Origin: Asterionellopsis glacialis
Lineage: Eukaryota; Bacillariophyta; Plagiogrammaphyceae; Rhaphoneidales; Asterionellopsidaceae
NCBI GenBank assembly: GCA_014885115.2
Contig: WKLE02000839.1
Location: forward strand, 1 to 20,089
Length of the DNA stretch: 20,089 bases
Direction: 5' to 3'
Positions 1-8,642 of the stretch are shown here, piece after piece (position 1 is the stretch's first letter; every line of letters begins with the position of its first letter). A model generated the notes under the pieces. That model searched no databases and was not told where the DNA came from. It was given only the letters and a program-made list of their open reading frames with translations. Both the position numbers and the translations under genes were made by a program.

Positions 1-103
1 ATTGGTTATACTATAATTGCATATTGGTTTATTTGGCACGCACCTTATCGTTTTCAATGTCTTTCTTTCCGTGGTGCCCGTAATTCACAAGTGGCTGCGA
101 ATA

Positions 104-1010
104 ATGGTGAGCAAGAATCTTACAAGTATACTGTGCACCGCTTCTTCGATCGATTCTTTGAATCGTTATCTTCGTGTACTCATCAGTGAATTTGTATCTT
201 TTTGCCCTTTTTCAAAATCGAACATTTGAACATTTGACGAACGTACTTTACAATTTGGTTCGACGTGAATGCGCACAACAATACTATTGCAGATCAAGTT
301 AGACCTACGCAGAGCAACACACAGAGTGTCCCAGAAACTCGAGAAGAAAGAGCACAAAGAAGTGCAAATATACGTCAGGAACTTTCTGTCAAAGTAAGAA
401 ACAAAAGTTGCTCCCCCCATTCCTTTTTTCTCCAACGAAAAAATCTTTTTGGGTTTATACAAACTAAAAAGCTTGTTTACTCCTTCTTAATTCTCTACCA
501 ATTTGCCTTTGTCCCTAAAAAATATAATACAATAGTCATGGGTATTACCCCCAAAAACAGATGAAATCAGAAATGACGAGTCGTCCATGTCTGATTCTCC
601 GAACAATAATAGCGATGTAGAGACTGGAGGAATCAATACCTTTACAAGCATATCTTCTGAAACACAAACACAATGCCCAATATGTTTGAATAACTTTGTT
701 CAGGGTCGTCTGGTATGTGAATCGAACAATGAAAAATGTTGTCATCTGTTTCATCAAGAATGCATGTAAGTCATCTGATACATTTAGAGTGCTGTCATAT
801 CCAAAGAGGTGCCCCTCCTGAAACCTATGCAAACTCAGCAAAAGACAGCTGATAGCTCTTAAGTGGGCTTTTCTTTGTTTCCCACAAATAAATCTGAACT
901 TAGATTCTTTTCTATCTTTGAAACACAGGGTAATGTGGCTTTTAAGACACAACGAATGCCCATGCTGTCGAGCAATATACTTGAACGACAAGCCTCAAAC
1001 AAAACCATAA
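104..1010 (+). CDS. RING-H2 finger protein, probable E3 ubiquitin ligase (5' end uncertain)
   Basis: Small C3H2C3 RING protein that probably recruits a ubiquitin-conjugating enzyme. The finger is split by an intron. Exon 581-765 encodes CPIC, then a CxHxxHxxC block (CCHLFHQEC). Exon 929-1010 encodes WLLRHNECPCC and ends at TAA 1008-1010. The 766-928 intron is GTAAGT...CAG with matching phase. All eight zinc ligands are present in correct order and the CPIC, FHxEC and WL landmarks fit the family. An upstream exon ends at 393 before GTAAGA and encodes a charged stretch with the sequence ETREERAQRSANIRQELSVK. Its start is unclear. One in-frame model is 104-106, 313-393, 581-765, 929-1010 (116 residues, ATG directly before a GTGAGC donor). 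Another is 269-393, 571-765, 929-1010 (133 residues, other frame upstream). The finger itself is certain; the N terminus is not. No membrane segment is seen. Confidence 0.72.
766..928 (+). other. Intron within the RING finger
   Basis: GTAAGT donor at 766 and CAG acceptor ending at 928. Splicing joins the FHQEC half of the RING to the WLLRHNECPCC half with two plus one bases forming a Met codon. Using the next AG (928-929) instead would give an immediate stop, which fixes the acceptor. Confidence 0.85.
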
Positions 1011-1275
1011 AAAATCACATCCAGATGAATCGGTTGTACAAAGTAGTACGAGCACGGATTTAAGAACAAAATCTAACACAAAAAGGTGATACCATTTTCT
1101 CGTTAAAACAGTTTTAAACTTGCTCTAGCATCACATCCCTTCTTAAATGCCTTTTCAAGCAAACGAAAATGAAATGAAGACGTCGCAGTCGTCACTCGAC
1201 AAAGTAGTAGTTTCATCTTGACAGAAAGTATCGCGAGGCGCTTTTAGTTGATATTTGGCACTAGATGCATTGTTT

Positions 1276-4200
1276 TCATCTACGGCCTCGTCCACCGCGT
1301 CCTCCTCTTCCTCCACGGCCACCGCGTCCTCTTCCTCCACGGCCACGACCACTTGCCTTGGTACGCTCTGAACCATGGAAAACACGGACCATCCCTTGCA
1401 CTATTTCATCTGTAGGGAAACAACAAACATGTTTCGTCTTTCCATCTTCCAGTGGTGATTGTCCATTCTTAAATTCAATTTGCATCAGATTACAACCCAC
1501 AACAGGATCTTGTCGGTTTAGTACGGTAATCTTTTCCACCTTGTCTTTAGGGAAATGAATGATCGTTGGGTCTCTTGTGGATACCAATCGCCACTTCGGA
1601 CCTAAATGGGGGTCTAAAATCAAAACACCATCACTATCTGGATCAGGACTTACAGATAAATCAGCAATCAGGGGGTGTTTGTCGGGTAGGGGACATTCCA
1701 ATATCAAATTTTTACCTGCAACTCTTCGGATCTGACGTTCTTTGGTGTCATCCTCACGGTCAACTTGATTGGTAGATGCTGCATTGTCTTCTCCTGGAAT
1801 TCGACCCCATTCAGGTTTGGGATTGTTAAAACAGTAGGGACACAAAGGAAATGTCCGTTCAGGTTGTCCAACTGAATACAAACATAGCTCGAAATTACAG
1901 TCTGGTGCCGAACACTTTTTACCACTCCATTGTTTGATCGTCCCTCCGCTGGGGAGAGGATAGACAGTTTCTGTATATTTGTTGTATAGTCTAACTGGTG
2001 GGCCTGTAATATACTGCAGGTATCGTCGTGTCAAACCACACCTTGTGAATGGTTTGCCGACATCTTCTAGCTTTGCAAACGAAGTACCAAACAAAATATC
2101 TGCCATGGTCATAAAAGCAAGGGAAACATGTTAGGAAGCATCATTGACAAAAGCAAGCTGACAGTCTAGAAAGAAGTACTCCATAGCACAAATCAGACAA
2201 AGGAAGACACGTGAATACGCCCGCAGACTTACCCATTTTCTCAATATTTTTCACAAAGAAATCAAACTTGGCGGAAAAGATTTCAATAGCACGTTTTACG
2301 ACCTCTTCACGAGAAGCAAGGCCTTTTGCAATTTTACTACACTGATCTTCAATATCAGACCGTACTTGTGGTAACACAAGAGACGCATCAATTTGATGGT
2401 ATCCCTGTACAAGCACCAATCCTAATTTGGATGGACATAACTTCCGACCTGATTCCAAGTAAACATAGTTGCGCTTCATAATGTTTTCAACGTGTGTTGC
2501 AATGGAGGCATCTGTGCCGATACCATTCTTTTCCATCTTCCCGATCAATTCTGACTCGGTTAGGTGTGTTGGTGCTGTCGTTTGCTTTTCTTTTACACCT
2601 AAAGATGCCCAACAGGGAGCACCAGATGTTACAGCTACCTTGGAATTTGATGATTGGTATGAGCTATTGAAGAGAGGAATTTCTTCACCTTTTGTAAATT
2701 CAGGTATAGCTCTTTCTTCTTCGTCATCGTCGTCGTCGTCGTCGCCCCCTTCAGCGTCATCGCCATATTCCTTATGCATGGTAATAGCGAGAAATCCTGG
2801 TGAAACGGGCTGTAGTTTGAAACGAGGGAGAAGAACAAAGTGAGAACGCCACCTTGACCATAATTCTGTGGTTGCATTTCGAACATGACATAAAACTTAC
2901 CTCTTTACCACTTAAAGAGAAGTGACCCTGGTCTTCTAATTCTTCAATTTGAAAGTCAACACGTGTTGATCTCCATACAGCATCTTGACTTACAGATGCA
3001 ATGAAATGTCGTGTTACCAAATCATAGACACGTGCCATATCACCCGCAAGTTCACCAGGACCTGCCGATCGACATGGAGTAATCGGTGGATGGTCACCCA
3101 TATCTACACCTCCTCTTGATTTGTTAGGTCCTTCACGAAGTAATGTTGAAACATAGGTTCCCCAACGATTATCGTTGGTTTGTGACTGTAATGTACCAGC
3201 AATGTCTGTACGATTAAAAGGTGGGGTACATACGAAGTACACATGTTAGTCCAAGCATTCAAAGTCAAACAAGGAAGTATACCATGAATGTAGATATAGA
3301 GCAAAGAATCTTCTCCGTCCAAAAAAGGAAAACAATAGAATAATTCTTAAAAAACGTACCAAAAGATTTAGGATAGGCTGATGATTCTGTTCTTGGGTAG
3401 GATAAGTATCCACTTAAATATAGACGTTCTGCAGCTTGCATGGCAGCATGAGGACCAATTCCCAAGGCTTTACTACATGCCTTGAGCATATTCACTGTAT
3501 TGAGTGGTGTAGGTCGTCCTTGTTTTTTATCTTTAATGACCACAGATGAAACCTTTACCTTGGGTGAAATTTCTAATTCTTGACATTTGGTCACCATGTT
3601 GACAATTTTTTGTTGTTGAAAGGATCGTCCACCTGTCCACGTAGCACGTAACATCCGTCCACGTTTCAGTATACCCAAATCCAATGTCCAATAGGGTTCT
3701 GGTTTAAACGTTTCGATATCAATTTGGCGTTGTACGACAAAACCCATGGTAGGAGTTTGGCATGGACCATAACTTAATACAGCACTATCTAAATCACCAT
3801 ACCGTCCCTGAAAGAATCTTGTTTGGAATCTAGAAAAGGCAACACCTACCTTTAAATCTAATTCTTGTCTTGCATCGACGCTTAAACTTTGATTCTTATC
3901 GGGTTTGCCCAGGGCGTGGTATGCCTTTTGTATGTCCGATGGGTTAATGGCACTAAAGTAGGCTCTGTAGACACGATTGTAATTACTATCTGTGGTGGAT
4001 GATTTCATTAGATGCATGCAACAATCTAATACTTCAAAGTTAATATTTTCACCTTCACGATCACAATCCATCCAAAGGACTATAAAATCAACATTCTTGG
4101 CACAATCTTGCAAGTGTTTAATGACACTGCCCTTATTTGGTTTCTTTTGGACCGGTGCATGAAATAATTCTGCTGGATCAACGGATTCCCATGATTGATA

Positions 4201-5331
4201 TTGTTGTGGAAAATCAACACTAAAGACATGCCCTACCACAGATGTGATCCGATGAACAACCTTGGATGCCTTGGGTGCTTTGGGGAATTCGCCACCACCT
4301 CCCGAGCCTGTCGTAAATTCATGTATGGGTATACTTTTACCACCCTTTTGATCTACATAAGTCGTTGAAGAAGATACAAGTCCCTTGACAATGGCTTGTG
4401 CAATACTTGGTTTTTCAGCTACATGCAACACAGTTATTTTTTCACCCTTGCCGTAATTTATATCATTGGTAATTTGTGGTTGATTGGGTGGTGTGGAGGG
4501 TACTAATTTACCACCTGTGGTACTACTACTATCTGACTTGTCTTTCTTTTGTTGTTGCTTTTTGTTATTGATGTTGTTATTATTGTTGTTGACTTTGGTT
4601 TTCGCTTTGGGGTTATCCTTGTTCTTCTTGGAGGATACTGATGACTGCTTGCCACCGGCATCACCAGTGCTAGGTGTTTCACCACCACCACTACCACCTT
4701 TTTTAGAAGATGATGATGATTTCTTTTTTGATTGATCTTTTTTATTCTTTTCTTGTTTTTGTTGTTCCTGTCCTTGTTCGTTTTTATTGGAATGCTGTTG
4801 TTTGCTCTTGTCGTTGTTCCGATTCTTATTGCTATTGTTGTTCTTGTTGTCACTAGTACTCTTTGCCTTTGCAGATTGTGATTGTTTCTGTTTGTTGTTA
4901 TTGCTACTGCTACCACTCGTTCCCTTCTCTGTGTTACCTCCCTTGGACTTATTTTGTTTGTTTCTGTTGTTGTCTTTAGAACCACCAGAAGACGGTGGTG
5001 GTTGAACTGTTTGACTAGGAACAAGTGGTTGAAAAGGCATGGCTGACGCAGAAAGGTCCGAAAGGTCGTTCGTAAGTTCCATTACATCATTATCATTCTT
5101 TTGTTGCCGATTGCTTTGATTATTGTTGTCACCACCACTTCGACCTTGCCCACGACCTTGACTAGAAGTGCCACTGCCTCCTCTTCCACCTCGACCTTGT
5201 CCACGACCTCCTCTTCCTCGTCCACCACCATTCCGACCACTGCCACTTGATGATGATCCACCACGTCCTCGTCCACCTCTTCCTTTATTCCCTCGTCCAC
5301 CACGACCTTGTTGACTATTGGTATTGCTCAT
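1276..5331 (-). CDS. TOP3B: DNA/RNA topoisomerase III beta, four exons
   Basis: Type IA topoisomerase that passes single strands through a transient tyrosine-linked break. The beta form also acts on RNA in animals. Exons on the minus strand are 5331-3360, 3205-2901, 2809-2233 and 2099-1276, with matching phases and GT-AG borders, giving 1225 residues against about 860 in animals. Start is ATG at 5331. Residues 1-290 are low complexity, opening with RGG/GRG repeats and continuing in Ser, Asn, Gln and Lys. The Toprim domain follows, with VAEKPS (Glu306) and DCDREGEN (Asp422, Asp424, Glu426). The active-site motif SYPRTES has Tyr645. HPPITP and GIGTDAS (about 855-861) are also present. VDPAELF and the FEVLD following DCDREGEN match beta rather than alpha. 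The C terminus has one clear cysteine cluster (1014-1041) and an RGG tail (about 1199-1225). An Asp7 run lies near 782-788. Convergent with the RING gene. Confidence 0.93.
1281..1365 (-). repeat. RGG-box coding repeat at the TOP3B C terminus
   Basis: Imperfect tandem units of about 9-24 bases, including two copies of tcttcctccacggccac on the plus strand, encode GRGRGG and GRGG units in the last 27 residues. RGG boxes bind RNA and are usual targets of arginine methylation. A similar run encodes residues 10-60 of the same protein (about 5160-5305). Confidence 0.75.
2100..2232 (-). other. TOP3B intron 3
   Basis: 133-base phase-1 intron, donor GTAAGT at 2232 and acceptor GGCAG ending at 2100. 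It joins the end of the catalytic core (NIEKM) to the C-terminal zinc-finger-like region. Confidence 0.85.
2714..2748 (+). repeat. Trinucleotide (CGT/ACG) microsatellite coding poly-Asp
   Basis: A TCG/CGT-type triplet run on the plus strand that encodes seven consecutive Asp then Glu residues in TOP3B. The acidic run lies in a loop between conserved core segments, so it probably varies in length between strains without destroying function. Confidence 0.7.
2810..2900 (-). other. TOP3B intron 2
   Basis: 91-base phase-0 intron, donor GTAAGT at 2900 and a pyrimidine-rich acceptor ending ACAG at 2810. It separates the FSLSGKE and VSPGF segments, which are contiguous in the TOP3B family. Confidence 0.85.
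3206..3359 (-). other. TOP3B intron 1
   Basis: 154-base intron, donor GTACGT at 3359 and acceptor TACAG ending at 3206. It interrupts an Asp codon 12 residues after the catalytic-tyrosine motif (phase 1). Joining restores the continuous topoisomerase core. Confidence 0.85.
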
Positions 5332-6120
5332 TCTCAATAATGATTGACTAGAGAAAATGATTGATCAGGTTTGATTGGCAATGCCGACCATTCCCACTCC
5401 TATTCTATCGGTGCCATGAAACGGTGACTGCCAGCACGAAGTATGGGCCGGCGTGTGTGTCGTGCCAGAAAAAAAAGGTATCTCTCCCCTTCATGGGGTC
5501 GTGGCGCACAGGCGGGCAGATTATTTATCTTTTGGAACTATCCTGTAAATTCTTTTTTGGAAAAAGTATTGAAAACGTAGGACTACTGTATGTTTCGAAA
5601 TTTTTACTTATGGTTGAAAAGGAATACTTATTGGAATTTTATTTGAAAAAGAGTACCAGTACTATTGCTGTATATAAATCGAAGCTCCCGCCTGTCAAGT
5701 CAGCGCGGCAGGATCCCCAAAATTCTCTCTATATATTATTGTATAAAATGTAGTCCTGGAACGAACGTACAGTAACATCAAAAGACAAGAGAAAGATGCA
5801 TGAGAGCTATGAGGCGTCGTAGTGTCAAGTATATTCTCTAGAGGCGGAGACATACTTCAAGATATCATGTCATACGCAGAACATTCTTGCTAAAAAATTG
5901 GCCGTGTTTTCTTTGGAGAGCAGACAAGAGACGAGAGACTGACAGAGTTCTCAATAGATTGCGTTGGAGATCTTGAAAGGCTTTTGCAAGAATATAACTA
6001 CGCATTGGATCTATAATTGCATTGTCCATTTTTGCGTTGCTCTCAACTACATCCAGTGTTGGTTATTGCAGGATTTTTTTGTTTGAAAGAAAACTCACTA
6101 GAGAGGAGAAGAAGAAGAAA
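5332..6120. other. Divergent intergenic region
   Basis: 789 bases between the start of TOP3B (leftward) and the start of the membrane-protein gene (rightward), so it should hold both promoters and 5' leaders. Open frames here lack a convincing start or recognisable protein. The last 20 bases before the ATG at 6121 are purine-rich (gagaggagaagaagaagaaa). I could not identify a TATA box or other named element with confidence. Confidence 0.5.
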
Positions 6121-8406
6121 ATGAGGACGTGGCGGTAAGAACATGAAGTTGATCATGATTTGTTACTAGATTGATTCAATAGATTATAGTCCAAGTTCTA
6201 TTGCTTTCAAGCTTGAAACGTGTGTGATGCTTCACCTTTGTAACGTGGATTTCACTCGAATAAGAATTTTCGTGTAATGTGCCACATGATGAGTTTTCTC
6301 AACCCCGCATATGTATCTCTCTGTTGTTTGTTTTTTTAATTACAATCATGTAGTGGTCTCGTCGTGTATTATGTGGTTCTTGTTGTGTTTGGATTCGTAG
6401 CCATTCATTCGGAATGGAATACCAAATATGAAGTAAATCAAATGAATGAATTTGCTCAAAGCGGCATGATGTACTATCAAGACGCACTTCAAAATCTTGC
6501 CTTGTCCATGATTCATCATCAATCTGCGATTCAAGATGCCCGTGAAGCACAAATGTTGCAACATGATGCCATGGTATGGTTAAATCAAAGTTTGGCAGAC
6601 CAAGCTAGAGCCACGGAATTGTACAACACGAGTAAACAACTTACCAAGTTAATCAAACAAGATGAAATTGAAGCCTATAAGGATCGCACTCAAGCACAAC
6701 ATGAAGAAGAAACGTATCAAGATCATTTAGGTAAATTAAAGTACCATCAAGACAAAGTTCACGCAATAAATAAACGAATGGATGAACGAGAGGTTGCTAT
6801 ATCACCAAGCTTCATCATCTGTCATCGAAGTGGATTTCGTACATTCTGCGATTTGTTGGGTGGTATAACGACATTACGCGACATGGCAAAATTACAAGCC
6901 ATGGCGATTCAATCCGAATATAATCAAGCCGTGACAGCCAAGACCGTTGAAGATCAACTTTTAGAAAAGGCTACTTCGTTAGAAATGGAAGCAGCGAATT
7001 ACAGTCAAATTGAACATCAAGTATGGAGACAAGCCGAAGAATTACATATGCGAGCCCAGAGGGAAACCGTTGCAGCATTTCTTGATGCAGTATTTGAAAA
7101 TGTCAAGGAACAGCAAGCTAAAGTCGAAGAAGTAATGGCATCTAAGGAAGCTCAAAAGTTTCAAAAAGACGCTGAAGAATCACATTCATACTTCAAAAAG
7201 TCCTTGGCCCATGCCTGTCGGGCTTTCCTACAGGCAGTCTTGGGGAATGTATTTGCTGCGTTGGTGTTTGGATTAACTATCCTTATTGCCATACCTAACA
7301 TACACGATACCTGCCAGATATGCGTGACATCACTATCTTCAATCTCTTTGCGTCGTCCTTCAACCTTCAGAGATACAAGTTACTGTATTATCCATGCATA
7401 CATATTCCTGTACATGGTATCAATGTATCATCAACCTTGGATAGATGTTGAAGAGTATGACATTCGTCAACGGGGTGAAATAATTCTTACCTTTGCAGCA
7501 TTGGCATCTCTTGTCCAAACCGTTCTTCTTCATTCGCTCCCATGCATTGTCTTGGTTGTCAGCATGATCCAAGTTACAGAGCAAGCAACTCTAACATACG
7601 TGGATGTATGCGAGCTACTCTGCAATGACTTGAAACGTTGGATGTACCTTGTCATCCTTTTTGGTGGTGAATTGGTAATTGCGTGGGTCTTGTTGGGACC
7701 AACTACATTGTCTATGCTTATCTGTGGACTCCCATCGTGGATTTCAGCACTGCTTCTCGTAATTGTAGCTGGTGTCCATGCATATTGCTTGGAGCTTTGT
7801 CCTCTTGAAGACAGCAGTGGCAATTGCAATGGCGCCACTGAAGATGATGAGACGACCACAAGTGATGAAAGTATCGAGTCGTCGTTTATCCAAGTCTCTG
7901 TCCTTACCGATGAAGCATCAAGTGAAACTGACTCCTTGCTCAACAAATATTGGAGTTCCGCAGGAGGAAGTCAAGCATCAGCAGCAAATGGAAACCCTGG
8001 TAGCGTAGTATCTTCGTTACCTTCATCCCCGCCTCGCCATCACAATGGTGCTGGGAATAGCAATAATCGTATTCTACGTTTACTTCCGTGTAGATACCAA
8101 ATGCATTTTTTGGCAGAATTGGTCAGGCTAGTATTATTGGTGGACCTTTTCTTCATGGCATGCATGGTTGCTGTCTTTGTTACTTGTTTGCCTGTATCTT
8201 GGAGTCTTCGACATCTCTATCTTCGTCAATACTGGACAACCACCATTGCATCAGGGTTTTGGTTGATTCTAATTCTGCTTGTAGCTGTAACCTATGTCTA
8301 TCAGCGTCGCAAGTATGCTTATCTTCAAGACATTACTATGAGTAGAGACAATCCTACCAATGACAAAATCTCTAGTTACCTAGAAGATGAATCCATTCTC
8401 CTCTAA
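6121..8406 (+). CDS. Secreted-anchor coiled-coil multi-pass membrane protein, unknown family
   Basis: I do not recognise this family. Two exons, 6121-6134 and 6354-8406, give 688 residues. The long exon has no upstream ATG before a conserved-looking hydrophobic stretch. The 14-base exon supplies ATG and MRTW, and its phase (two bases) matches the acceptor. The result is a clean signal peptide or anchor: MRTWR, then a hydrophobic core to about residue 22, then HSEW. Residues about 25-285 are Gln/Ala/Glu-rich with heptad character and hold three Asn-X-Ser sequons (NQS, NTS, NYS) and a Cys pair near 161-171, which suits a luminal or extracellular coiled coil. Hydrophobic segments lie near 295-320, 348-364, 381-413, 436-487 (probably two), 591-622 and 633-657. 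A Ser/Asp/Asn-rich loop spans about 490-585. It ends in an acidic tail (YLEDESILL). Function unknown; surface sensing or vesicle roles are only guesses. Confidence 0.75.
6135..6353 (+). other. Intron after a 14-base first coding exon
   Basis: 219-base intron, GTAAGA donor, T-rich tract (ttgttgtttgttttttt) and TAG acceptor ending at 6353. Splicing completes an Arg codon and makes the signal-peptide frame start with ATG. Confidence 0.72.
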
Positions 8407-8642
8407 AACGATTGACGGTAAAAGAACATTTACATCTTTATTAATTTTTAGGACTATATATTAGATTGGCATCTCGGTGCTTTATACATTCTGGTTGCAT
8501 CGTACCACAACACCTTCGTACGTGTCCCTCATTACAACTTCATACTGTATCTATGAAGCAACGAGACATCTCAAGACATACAAGTGATTAACATGATCGG
8601 TGTTAATGTTTAGATATTCTTTTCATCTATTGCAATATGAAG

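Noticed and set aside
257..268. GGTTCGA string resembling a tRNA B box
   Set aside because: No flanking T-arm pairing, A box or cloverleaf could be found around it.
4484..5303. Long frames opposite and alongside the TOP3B N terminus, rich in Leu/Phe or Val/Glu
   Set aside because: They are shadows of the Asn/Gln/Arg-Gly repeat coding sequence read in other frames.
5361..5753. Plus-strand frame of 130 codons in the divergent spacer
   Set aside because: It does not begin at an ATG, its composition is AT-driven, and no domain is visible. Better explained as promoter and leader sequence.
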